DNA of 64,000 bases from Bacillus proteolyticus (GCF_001884065.1 NZ_MACH01000127.1:62001-126000); one strand, 5' to 3'; counted from the first letter of the stretch, positions 26,564 through 34,186 are shown. Made by a program: numbers and translations. Notes: generated by a model from the sequence alone, not told the origin.

Positions 26564-26904
26564 TAGTTCAGTTTTTAGGTATAACCCTTAAAAATATAAA
26601 AGAATTTAAATGGGATAGACGCGATACTATTATCCCTGCTTGTATTGATTCTAATTTTAGAATGGTTACGCCTTTATTCCTGCGTTCAATCTGTAAGCTT
26701 ACTATTCAATATTTGATGAATGAAAAAAGAGTTTTTTTACTTTTCTTAAATATTTTTATTATTCACTTCAACATAGAGAATAGAATTGTTATCTTTCTCT
26801 GAGTAATCAAATGGAAATTCGAGTTAAATAATGTGGTTTATCCTAGAATAAGACAATAAATTATGCTACAATTTGGAAGGTTTTTAAATTTAGGAGGATA
26901 GAAA
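26564..26904. other. Left end of the element, no gene
   Basis: 341 bases, AT-rich. Contains the left attP arm AGTTTTTAGG (26570-26579). One long plus-strand frame from 26539 starts inside comGA without a ribosome site and has no recognisable product; it is not annotated. Confidence 0.6.
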
Positions 26905-27300
26905 ATGAAAAAATTATTGCTACTACTACTACCTATGCTGCTATTATCCGCTTGTAACGAATCCGGTGGGATTTCAAAAAAAACTATGATGGAACATAGG
27001 CATTACGTAAAGGTCGATGACTACGTGTACTATCTATCTGAGAACTTTGATGACTTTCCAATTTGGGTGGATAATCAATTAACAAGCAAAACGAAAACTG
27101 AGGAAGAATATAAGGGAAACAACTTTGGACAGTCCTACATTAAAGCAATTGAGTCAATGGGCTGGAAATTGCAAGAGGATATAAAAAGAACAATCCCTCA
27201 AGGTACTGTTGATGCTTTTGAAAAAGATGGTCGTCTTGTTTTTTTATATCAGTATCCTGATGAAAAGAAATTCACTATAAAAGAAGAACAAAAGGAATAG
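26905..27300 (+). CDS. Putative lipoprotein carried by the element
   Basis: A 131-residue protein with a lipoprotein signal MKKLLLLLLPMLLLSAC (lipobox LSAC, Cys17). The mature part is acidic and polar without a recognised domain. AGGAGG precedes ATG 26905 at good spacing and a terminator follows. A surface lipoprotein on a mobile element could act in exclusion or host interaction, but this is conjecture. Confidence 0.7.
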   Translation: MKKLLLLLLPMLLLSACNESGGISKKTMMEHRHYVKVDDYVYYLSENFDDFPIWVDNQLTSKTKTEEEYKGNNFGQSYIKAIESMGWKLQEDIKRTIPQGTVDAFEKDGRLVFLYQYPDEKKFTIKEEQKE

Positions 27301-27317
27301 AGTCTAGATGGACAGAT

Positions 27318-27350
27318 AAAAAACACTCTGGTTGATACCAAGTGTTTTTT
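27318..27350 (+). terminator. Terminator of the element lipoprotein gene
   Basis: AAAACACT and AGTGTTTT around a 13-base loop, followed by a T run. Confidence 0.75.
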
Positions 27351-27415
27351 ATTTACTGACAAATAACAGTAGGCTTTTTTGAATTTTATACAATTTTAGA
27401 AGATAAAAAAGGACT

Positions 27416-27541
27416 CTAAGCAGAAGTGCCTAAAGTCCTTAAAATTTTTGCTGTATTTAAGATTGCTTCCTTCGATGGTTCGTTTAAAACTTGTACGATT
27501 ACTTTGACTGGTTTCTTTTTCTTAGCTGTTGCTTTCTTCAA
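27416..27541 (-). CDS. 41-residue lysine-rich peptide
   Basis: TTG start at 27541 with AAGGAGG upstream, though the spacing of about 11 bases is long. The peptide begins MKKATAKKKKPVKVIVQVLN, then EPSKEAILNTAKILRTLGTSA. Similar short proteins with a KxxKVIVQxLNEPS core occur in Bacillus phages by memory. Function unknown; real but unconfirmed. Confidence 0.45.
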   Translation of the reverse strand: MKKATAKKKKPVKVIVQVLNEPSKEAILNTAKILRTLGTSA

Positions 27542-27804
27542 TTTTACAAGTACCTCCTTGAATTGATCTGTTCAAATGAGTACTTGCAAAAAGGATATAA
27601 AAAAGGACACGATTAAAAAAACGTTTCCGAACCTGATTTTATAGGTCCTTTCGTAAACCTAGTATTAGGGAAATCCTTATAGGTTTCCCGCGGATAATAT
27701 CATTTGAATTGATCTCCTATTAACTAAGGTTTGTCTTATGACATACCTTTTTTATTTGAATTTCAACTTCTAAATTTTAGAACAACTAGGAAAGAGGAAC
27801 CACA

Positions 27805-28083
27805 ATGCATACAGTAAATTCCCATTTACCCTATAACCAAAAATATGACTATAGATTTATCAAGCCCGTTAGACATTCAAGAAACAAAAACTTACATCAA
27901 TTTGCTGAATTTATGGCTGTAGATCACAGCACTGTTGCAAAGTTGGAAAAGGGACAAATCACTTTTACGCCTTACTATGAAAGTAAATTTAAGGACGCTA
28001 TTAAGCAGTTAAGAGTTTCTAATGTGGAACTATTTAGTATTCGTAAAGTCATTGAAATGAAGGAACGACGTAGCTACAAATAA
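27805..28083 (+). CDS. Small HTH (Xre-like) protein
   Basis: A 92-residue protein with a Cro/C1-type helix-turn-helix: HSRNKNLHQFAEFMAVDHSTVAKLEKGQITFTPYYESKF. AAAGAGG precedes ATG 27805. It may regulate the genes that follow on the same strand, two of which are broken. Typical of phage-derived modules. Confidence 0.7.
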   Translation: MHTVNSHLPYNQKYDYRFIKPVRHSRNKNLHQFAEFMAVDHSTVAKLEKGQITFTPYYESKFKDAIKQLRVSNVELFSIRKVIEMKERRSYK

Positions 28084-28094
28084 TAATTTAGGAA

Positions 28095-28586
28095 ATGGAA
28101 ATCAAAGACTTATTCGTTGAAACTAAATAAGTTATATCTGATTACAAATTATAGGTTCAGGGAATCAATTCTAAAGTGGAAATCATTCATTCTATGTTAG
28201 AAGCATTAGATGAGAAAAGAACAATGTTGAGACTTGTATATGTACCAGCGTTTTAAGAGGTATTAAGAAAAGAACATATTAGTTCTTATGAATGTGACGT
28301 GACAGAACTTGCTATCCGCCACCATTATGAATTATTTACTGCAGTAGCTGATATGGGTAAGCAATGCAAAAAGCAATACCACGCTATTGCACCTGAAATT
28401 CATGAAGTATTTGAATATCCAAAGGTTAAAGAAGAATATCGACTACTAGAATAATCTTTTAAACAAGACCAATATAGACCGTACTTTAGTTGGTTTAAAA
28501 CATCTGTTATTTATAAAGATGAAGTGTTCTGGACTACTCGTGGAAATTTACCAGAACATTTAAAGTCACCTAAGAAGGCAGAATAA
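28095..28586 (+). pseudogene. 163-codon gene with four in-frame stops
   Basis: From ATG 28095 a single frame runs to TAA at 28584 but contains stops at 28128 (TAA), 28152 (TAG), 28254 (TAA) and 28452 (TAA). Between them the translation looks genuinely protein-like, for example VEIIHSMLEALDEKRTM, ELAIRHHYELFTAVADMG and QYRPYFSWFKTSVIYKDE, without frameshift. Phage-like unknown protein. The stops could each be a former Gln codon (CAA or CAG to TAA or TAG), but no homologue could be consulted. Confidence 0.65.
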
Positions 28587-28588
28587 GT

Positions 28589-28900
28589 ATGAATACGCCT
28601 AATTTAACTAGCATTGTAAAACCAGACGTAATGGACGAACTGAGAAAAGGGAATACAGACGTTTTAAAAGGATTACCACCAGTTTTAGCTATGCAATATG
28701 GACTAGCGTTACAAAATGAAGCAGGTAACTATATCTAGGAATCAAAAGTAAATGATAATGAATTAAATGAGGCTGTTCTTAATGGTTTAAAAGACAGTGG
28801 TGTTAAAGAAATTCTGATCAAAAAGATTGAGATAGGAGAAAAGGCACACGCTGGCAAGATAGCACTGGCAAAGCAAATTACAGAAGAGGTCACCAGTTAA
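28589..28900 (+). pseudogene. 103-codon gene with one in-frame stop
   Basis: ATG 28589 starts a frame MNTPNLTSIVKPDVMDELRK... that is broken at 28736 by TAG (NYI-stop-ESKVND) and continues in frame to TAA at 28898. Spacing and codon pattern continue from the preceding broken gene, 2 bases after its end. Looks like a small phage-type protein with a helical C-terminus. Function unknown. Confidence 0.65.
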
Positions 28901-28918
28901 TAGCTTGTGACCTTTTTT
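28887..28918 (+). terminator. Terminator after the broken gene pair
   Basis: AGGTCAC (28887-28893) and GTGACCT (28907-28913) followed by a T run. Confidence 0.7.
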
Positions 28919-28939
28919 ATTTAAGGAGATATAGAAACA

Positions 28940-29158
28940 ATGATTTATTACGATAAAGAAGAACAGGAAACAGTAATTGTATTTGAACCAGCTACAAACT
29001 TATGGGACATATATACAAATGTTCCTAAGCACATTAAGAGATTAAAAAACGACTATATAGCTTCAATTTTCCATGAAGAAAAAGAAAGTGAAGGTAAAAC
29101 CATTGCCATACATTTAAAGATCGAAAAACTACCTTCTAGCTACATTTTTAACAAGTAA
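28940..29158 (+). CDS. 72-residue protein of the element
   Basis: MIYYDKEEQETVIVFEPATN..., acidic N-terminus then a basic strand-rich part ending SSYIFNK. AAGGAG precedes ATG 28940. It is intact, unlike the two genes before it. Not recognised; resembles small accessory proteins of Bacillus phages. Confidence 0.6.
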   Translation: MIYYDKEEQETVIVFEPATNLWDIYTNVPKHIKRLKNDYIASIFHEEKESEGKTIAIHLKIEKLPSSYIFNK

Positions 29159-29263
29159 ACAAGGAAGAACTGTTATGAATAAAATAGAATATAAATCAAG
29201 ATTAACAATGTGTATAACGATACTGTAACGCCTGTGAAACGATGTATAAATATGGACTGCTTT

Positions 29264-29304
29264 AAAGCGGAAAGACTGATTTAATTGCCTTTCCGCTTTT
29301 TTTT
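29264..29304. terminator. Bidirectional terminator
   Basis: AAAGCGGAAAG and CTTTCCGCTTT around 14 bases, followed by a T run; separates the plus-strand small genes from the minus-strand genes. Confidence 0.85.
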
Positions 29305-29572
29305 ATTTATCTTTCCCAGCTATTTCCTCTACTATCTCTTTTGCAGACTTACTGTTCTTATTTATTTCTATAATTTCATTTAACCCTTTACGCACATCAC
29401 TAAAGCCATTTTCAAATGTGGCTTGTAGTCCTTTAAAACTACCTTCCAAACTATCATCTATTCTGTTATCCAATTTATCTATCCTACCGTCCAACTTATC
29501 GATCTTCTTCTCCATTGCTGTTATCTTTGCTAATACCTGTTTTGCTAATTCAATTTCTCTTTCTGTTGCCAT
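29303..29572 (-). CDS. Coiled-coil protein A
   Basis: An 89-residue protein dominated by heptads: MEKKIDKLDGRIDKLDNRIDDSL repeats a KIDKLD unit three times, followed by LQATFENGFSDVRKGLNEIIEI. GGGAGG precedes ATG 29572. It overlaps the next coiled-coil gene by 28 bases, suggesting a co-expressed pair. No membrane helix. Function unknown. Confidence 0.7.
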   Translation of the reverse strand: MATEREIELAKQVLAKITAMEKKIDKLDGRIDKLDNRIDDSLEGSFKGLQATFENGFSDVRKGLNEIIEINKNSKSAKEIVEEIAGKDK

Positions 29573-29724
29573 GTAGCGGTTCCTCCCATAGTTTTTGTTT
29601 GGTTGTTACGAAACTCAGAACAGAACCCATTCATTGTAGTTCTAAAACTAGTGAACTCGTTACGAAACTCTTTTATATCGCCTTTTAATTCTTCCACTTC
29701 CTGTGCTATTTCATTTTCTGTCAT
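29545..29724 (-). CDS. Coiled-coil protein B
   Basis: A 59-residue protein, MTENEIAQEVEELKGDIKEFRNEFTSFR..., an amphipathic helix with a heptad pattern. GGGAGGCG is upstream of ATG 29724; an in-frame start 13 codons earlier has no ribosome site. It overlaps protein A. May form hetero-oligomers with it. Confidence 0.6.
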   Translation of the reverse strand: MTENEIAQEVEELKGDIKEFRNEFTSFRTTMNGFCSEFRNNQTKTMGGTATWQQKEKLN

Positions 29725-29892
29725 ACAGCACGCCTCCCAAAATGTTTCTAAAATCCGTTGCAAATTTTTTATAAAAAGTGATTATTCATCATTAACAAAT
29801 GGCAAGGTACACCCTCTTGAAGTAAAGCAACTCGTTAGTCAAGTGTGCTGTTAACACTTTCAAGTAATAATAAAAATGAAAACTTTACAATA

Positions 29893-30231
29893 CTATTTGA
29901 TATTCCAATATCTATCCACTTTTAATCCAGTCTGGTTATAAAATTCTTCTTCAAAAAACATATTAAAAAGTTCTGCTACAATTTCTTTTTTTAGATATAA
30001 ATAGTCATTATAATATTTTCCAGTTTCACGATAAGAAAATTCCCCTCCACCGCTATCCTTAAACATTTCCTTAACCAAATTTATAAAGTTCTCAAATTCT
30101 TCACTTACTTTTTCCAATTGCACCTTTGTCTCTTCAAATTCTTTTAATTGTTTTTTAAGTCTCGAATAGTCTGCCAATTCCCTTTCGATTTCTTCGTATT
30201 CTTCTTCACTTAATATAACTTGTCTAATCAA
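29893..30231 (-). CDS. Coiled-coil protein C
   Basis: A 112-residue protein with a TTG start (30231) 8 bases after AGGAGG. Residues 8-60 are a charged coiled coil (EEEYEEIERELADYSRLKKQLKEFEETK); the tail has KYYNDYLYLKKEIVAELFNMFFEEEFYNQTG. No family recognised. Confidence 0.65.
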   Translation of the reverse strand: MIRQVILSEEEYEEIERELADYSRLKKQLKEFEETKVQLEKVSEEFENFINLVKEMFKDSGGGEFSYRETGKYYNDYLYLKKEIVAELFNMFFEEEFYNQTGLKVDRYWNIK

Positions 30232-30854
30232 TTCATTTTCCTCCTACGTTTATACTAAACTACCTCGGAAATTTAATAATCAGGCGACCAACTAAGAAGT
30301 AAAATTCATTTCATTCAGAATCTTCCTCTGCGACACGAGTTCCCCAAAAAAGTTTCAAAAATATAGTGTATATTTTGCAGCTACTAGACAACCACTAAAA
30401 CAATAGTGCCTTCCCGCATGGTGGGGTGTGTTACATAAAAAGTTATTATCTATATTGATAACTGTATAATACAGGATAGTTTTGGCGTGGTTAACCTTGT
30501 ACTTGTCATGTTCTGTCATTGCATTGTTTTCGTCTTTTCTTTCTTCTTTGATTGTTCTTGTTGTCTTATCTGTTTTACTGTGCTGTTGTCCTCGTGTCAT
30601 GTGTCATGCCGGTTACTTCCCTTTTCTTTTACCTTACTAGTATCCTTGTCACCGATAGTAGGGTATATAGTACGCCTAGCTTAGTCCTTAATCTATTATC
30701 CTGCCTACATAATACAGCCCAGTATCGGTATTATACAGTCCCTTCTTATCTATGTTCCAGCAATACGTTTTTGATTGACACTATTGATTGAAGGACATTC
30801 GTTATTCCTGTGTTGTTGTATAAACTCAAGCAATTGTGTTCACTTTTGATACAA
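30232..30854. other. Long noncoding tract downstream of the reverse transcriptase
   Basis: 623 bases without a convincing gene. Between about 30490 and 30610 the plus strand is nearly all T, C and G (minus strand rich in GACA/ACAAG units), unlike the flanks. A TATAAT at 30465-30470 on the plus strand precedes this tract. It could encode an RNA; no clear secondary structure was worked out. Confidence 0.4.
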
Positions 30855-30888
30855 CAAAAAAGCGACCCCTTTTTAATGAGATCGCCTT
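30855..30888. terminator. Terminator of the SLATT-reverse transcriptase operon
   Basis: On the minus strand GGCGATC and GGTCGC pair around an A-rich loop and are followed by TTTTTT, 40 bases after the reverse transcriptase stop. Confidence 0.65.
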
Positions 30889-30926
30889 TTAATAATAGCT
30901 GTTTAAACTGATAGTAATTAAATTTT

Positions 30927-32315
30927 TTAAGAAATATCCTGAACATCCTGTTCTAACAATTTTATTGGTTTATATACCTTTGCATAATAAAATCGTTCAA
31001 TTTGGTCATCGGTTTTAAGAAATCTATCTTTAACTTTAAAGATATCTATCAATAAAAATTTCTTTTCTTCAGTTGTAAGGGTATCGGGTCTATGTATGTA
31101 TTTAGTCTTTGACCTATTGTAAATGATCTCGTAATATGTTTTTACAAAACTCTTAATCTCAAGCCCTTTAAAGTTTTCTTTTAATTTAAAGTCATCTATT
31201 AGTTTTTTTACAAACCAATCGAAGTGGTGGAAAACCTTTTTATCGCCTATTTGAGAATAGAAGAAAACCCAACCATACTTTTTTTCTTTATCAGAAATTC
31301 CATTTAATTTATTACTTATTGAACCGGTTATTTTATTATTTAAATAAAAGATAAATTCTTTCGGGGAAATTGTATTTGAGTGACTATATCGAGAAAACAT
31401 ATCAACAATAGATTTTTCAAACTTTAATTTTGTAGAATTCTTTATAGTTAAACCTACATCCCCTATTGACTCTAATTTTTCAATTCTATATCCCAAAAAA
31501 TCATAGCCTACACGATCAATCCTTCCCTGACTACATTTGCCTTTATTCAATTTCAATCTATGTTCTTCTTCAATGTTCTTAAAGATATCATTTTTGATCT
31601 TAAGTATATCTTTTTCTTTACATAAAATCAGGATGTCATCAACATACCTGTAATATCTAAATCTCTTTTTAGATTTGTATTTTTTGTCCATATCTTGAAA
31701 ATATACTTCTGCTAAAACGTTTGAAATAGATAACCCTTGTGGGACACCTACACAGTTTGAATATAAGCTGTCGTCTTTTGAATGGTTTTTAGATACGGTT
31801 GGCGTTCTAATTGCATTTAAAATTAAATCTTTTACAAGAGGTGTTCTAATCTTTTTAGATAATTTCTTGTCTAAAATACTATGATTTATATTATCGTAAA
31901 AATTCTTTATGTCTATTTTAATAAAAGAGTCAAAGTTCTCTAATTCGTTTTTCATATCTCCAACTACCGTTTGAACTAATGGCTGTTCAATTGAAAATGA
32001 TTCTTGAATTATTTTATGTAATCCTTTCAGAACTATTTTATCTCTAATAGTTGGAATAGAAATCACTCTAGGAAAGTTATTTTTGGATTTTATAAATAAC
32101 TTCTCCCTATAAGCTGTATATTTATATGAACCATTAAAAACTTTTCTGTTAATTATACTTAAATGTAAATCCACTTTTTTGTCGAATACTCTCTTTACCA
32201 TTCTATCTATTCCTGAAGCAGTATTATGATGTATTGTTTTCTCATACAGGTTCTTTAAGTTTTCGGTTTGATATAGTATTTCAAAGTGTTTATAAGCTGG
32301 TAATGACATTTTCAT
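30927..32315 (-). CDS. Reverse transcriptase of a putative defence system
   Basis: A 462-residue reverse transcriptase. In order: FIKIDIKNFYDNINH (first catalytic Asp), GVPQGLSISNVLAEVYF, and the catalytic RYYRYVDDILILC at about residues 221-233, then a 230-residue C-terminal region without a known domain. It lacks maturase, endonuclease and retron VTG/NAXXH motifs, so it fits the unknown-group/Abi-like reverse transcriptases linked to phage defence. The start overlaps or abuts the SLATT stop; ATG 32315 is chosen, ATG 32309 is also possible. It probably copies or extends nucleic acid with the nearby RNA. Confidence 0.85.
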   Translation of the reverse strand: MKMSLPAYKHFEILYQTENLKNLYEKTIHHNTASGIDRMVKRVFDKKVDLHLSIINRKVFNGSYKYTAYREKLFIKSKNNFPRVISIPTIRDKIVLKGLHKIIQESFSIEQPLVQTVVGDMKNELENFDSFIKIDIKNFYDNINHSILDKKLSKKIRTPLVKDLILNAIRTPTVSKNHSKDDSLYSNCVGVPQGLSISNVLAEVYFQDMDKKYKSKKRFRYYRYVDDILILCKEKDILKIKNDIFKNIEEEHRLKLNKGKCSQGRIDRVGYDFLGYRIEKLESIGDVGLTIKNSTKLKFEKSIVDMFSRYSHSNTISPKEFIFYLNNKITGSISNKLNGISDKEKKYGWVFFYSQIGDKKVFHHFDWFVKKLIDDFKLKENFKGLEIKSFVKTYYEIIYNRSKTKYIHRPDTLTTEEKKFLLIDIFKVKDRFLKTDDQIERFYYAKVYKPIKLLEQDVQDIS

Positions 32316-32316
32316 T

Positions 32317-33171
32317 TCACTTCCATACAAATAATATTATAAGTGCAACAATCGGAATAATAAATAATGATATTCTTATAACCCTATTTATAATTTTATA
32401 TTTATAATAAGACATTTGATCATCAAGTGAATTTAATTTCTTATTATTTTTTAAATAAACTAATCGGTCTACCAAACTATGATTATCTGTTTTTTCTAAT
32501 ATATGGCTGTATTCTCTTTTAATTTCATTAAACTTAATTAGTCTATTTTTATAATCTAAATCCTCAAGCAATAAATCCTGACATTGACTTTCAATCTTGG
32601 TTAAATCTAAATAACATTGCTTATAGGCAATCGCTTTTTCTTTGTATCCATATAAAGAAATAAACAAAGATATACCGAATAATGCCACTGAAGAAATTAC
32701 AGTTAGAACTGAAATATTAGCTATCATTTCTTTATCACTAATTACAAGCCCTAAAATAGATAAAGACAATACGATTAAGGTGTAAAAGTTAACAACGAAT
32801 AGTGAAAAAATATTGTTATCATTCATACGTGCCTCTGATTCCATTCTAGTTTTCTTAGTAACCCATACTTTATGATCTTTAAAATATGTTATTTCACCTA
32901 AAAGACCTGCTTCATTATTTGAACTTTCCACAGTGGTTAACCCAATCAATAATTCTTTAATCTCATTTAAAACTTTGGTATCTTCCTCTTCTGACTTACT
33001 TATATCATGGAATAATTCTCTGATCTCACTAATCAGAGTGCTATCTCCATTTTCAGTTTTCTTTCCTTCAATATCCTTTTCTATATCAGGCTTTATAGCT
33101 TTATCGTAAACTACTTTTGATTCTCCGGCTATTCCAGTGTCTTTTTCTCTGATTTCGATTGCTTGTACCAA
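32317..33171 (-). CDS. SLATT-type membrane effector
   Basis: A 284-residue protein. The first 110 residues are charged. Then comes the SLATT-like core KDHKVWVTKKTRMESEARMNDNN with two transmembrane helices (FSLFVVNFYTLIVLSLSILGLV and ISSVALFGISLFISLYG), the helix EKAIAYKQCYLDLTKIESQ, and a third helix at the end. SLATT proteins are predicted pore-forming effectors; one SLATT subfamily is described as paired with reverse transcriptases. TTG 33171 is 6 bases after GAGGTG. It abuts the reverse transcriptase gene, so the two form one operon. Confidence 0.75.
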   Translation of the reverse strand: MVQAIEIREKDTGIAGESKVVYDKAIKPDIEKDIEGKKTENGDSTLISEIRELFHDISKSEEEDTKVLNEIKELLIGLTTVESSNNEAGLLGEITYFKDHKVWVTKKTRMESEARMNDNNIFSLFVVNFYTLIVLSLSILGLVISDKEMIANISVLTVISSVALFGISLFISLYGYKEKAIAYKQCYLDLTKIESQCQDLLLEDLDYKNRLIKFNEIKREYSHILEKTDNHSLVDRLVYLKNNKKLNSLDDQMSYYKYKIINRVIRISLFIIPIVALIILFVWK

Positions 33172-33194
33172 TATAATCACCTCTTATATAGACT

Positions 33195-33309
33195 GAGTAA
33201 GGTATCCGATGGTTTGGATGGAATATTCCCGAAGGAATCATTGTAGATACATAGATATGTACCATTGATTAGAACACCTCGTGAGGTCACTATGTTGGAT
33301 ACCTTACTC
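33195..33309 (-). ncRNA. Structured RNA at the head of the SLATT-RT operon
   Basis: GAGTAAGGTATCC (33195-33207) is the perfect reverse complement of 33297-33309, so a 13-base-pair stem encloses 89 bases. Inside are three hairpins: ATTCC-TTCG-GGAAT on the minus strand (33225-33238, UUCG tetraloop), TACATA/TATGTA (33248-33261) and ACCTC/GAGGT (33276-33287). The element ends 12 bases before the SLATT ribosome site. This looks like the cognate RNA of the reverse transcriptase, or an operon leader switch. Confidence 0.7.
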
Positions 33310-33313
33310 TTAT

Positions 33314-33344
33314 TTAATATCTCATAATCGACAATAATTAACAA
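33314..33344 (-). promoter_or_regulatory. Weak promoter candidate for the structured RNA
   Basis: TATTAA (minus strand, 33319-33314) with TTGTTA 19 bases upstream. Initiation about 6 bases downstream would start the transcript exactly at the 5' arm of the 13-base-pair stem. Three TTGTT units lie upstream. Confidence 0.35.
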
Positions 33345-33449
33345 CTTTTAACAACATTCAACAATATTATACAAGAGATTAAATGGAAAATTAACCATAT
33401 AAAAGAAAAAATCATTTTGGGACTATCCCTTAAATGTTTCTTTAATCAT

Positions 33450-34070
33450 TTATTTGATTAGGTCTGAAACCAGTGTCCACCTGTCCAAGTATTTAGAGAC
33501 GTTATACTCTTGATCACGAACCTCTATATACTCACCGTTTTTATACTGGAAGTAAAAATGGTATAAATCTGAGTTATCACTGCGTTTTCCACTAATAAAG
33601 CCTTTTAACTCGTCTGATGTGAAAAAGAAAGTGTAGAAGTCTTGATTGTAAGATACAGTGAAAATATGAAGTTCAATTTCATCATTAGTAATATCCTTAA
33701 AGCCAACAGTATGCCATGATGAAACGTGTTCTAAATGACTTTTACTGTAATAAAACTTAGCTTTTAGTTCTTTATTGGGATTACTTTTCGACTGAATTAC
33801 AATTCCTGAACCTTTAGCTTTATTCCCTTTAAAAGCTGTAATATCCTTATTAGCTTCATTAAGACGGTTAATAACATATTGTCTAGCAACAGAACGAGTA
33901 ATCTTTTCTAGGCTGTCATTTTCTTGAGCTATAGTAACACATGAAGTTGGTATATCGTTTCCTTCTTCTTCGTCACCAACCTTACTTAGCCGATCTTCTA
34001 ACACCATGACTTTTTCCTCTAAAGACTTAACTCTAGAAAACAGTTCCAAAATTATACCCTCGTTACTCAT
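33450..34070 (-). CDS. Coiled-coil protein upstream of the RT cassette
   Basis: A 206-residue protein. Residues 1-35 form a coiled coil (LFSRVKSLEEKVMVLEDRLSKV); the C-terminal 140 residues have a mixed fold with many aromatic residues (KAKFYYSKSHLEHVSSWHTVGF, FYTFFFTSDELKGF, DLYHFYFQYKNGEY). GGAGG is upstream of ATG 34070. It is 140 bases before the structured RNA on the same strand. Could be a regulator, nuclease-like sensor or part of the defence cassette; not recognised. Confidence 0.6.
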   Translation of the reverse strand: MSNEGIILELFSRVKSLEEKVMVLEDRLSKVGDEEEGNDIPTSCVTIAQENDSLEKITRSVARQYVINRLNEANKDITAFKGNKAKGSGIVIQSKSNPNKELKAKFYYSKSHLEHVSSWHTVGFKDITNDEIELHIFTVSYNQDFYTFFFTSDELKGFISGKRSDNSDLYHFYFQYKNGEYIEVRDQEYNVSKYLDRWTLVSDLIK

Positions 34071-34101
34071 TTTATCAACCTCCATTTTCGCATACCTGAA
34101 A

Positions 34102-34186
34102 TATCTAAAATATCTAAAATATCTAACAATTAAATTCTAAACCACTTTCCAGATAAATGCAATAATCATATTAGATAGTTTAGATA
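34102..34186. repeat. TATCTAA repeat cluster
   Basis: Three direct copies at 9-base spacing, TATCTAAAA (34102-34110), TATCTAAAA (34111-34119) and TATCTAACA (34120-34128), face two inverted copies TTAGATA at 34171-34177 and 34180-34186, also 9 bases apart. A further TATCTAAAA lies near 34309. The cluster lies between the divergent coiled-coil gene and recombinase gene, so it is probably an operator array. Confidence 0.75.

Noticed and set aside
26539-26802. A long plus-strand frame across the left element end
   Set aside because: It starts inside comGA without a ribosome site and gives a non-protein-like translation; treated as noncoding.
30355-30600. An 81-codon minus-strand frame in the noncoding tract downstream of the reverse transcriptase
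   Set aside because: No ribosome-binding site near its ATG, odd composition (Thr, Lys, Asn, Cys) and it falls in the strand-biased tract; not called as a gene.
30927-33309. Retron
   Set aside because: The reverse transcriptase lacks the VTG and NAXXH features and the RNA is too short for a normal msr-msd; a defence RT unit with SLATT is favoured.
34102-34186. CRISPR array
   Set aside because: Repeat units are only 7-9 bases and directly abutting, without spacers; they look like protein-binding sites.
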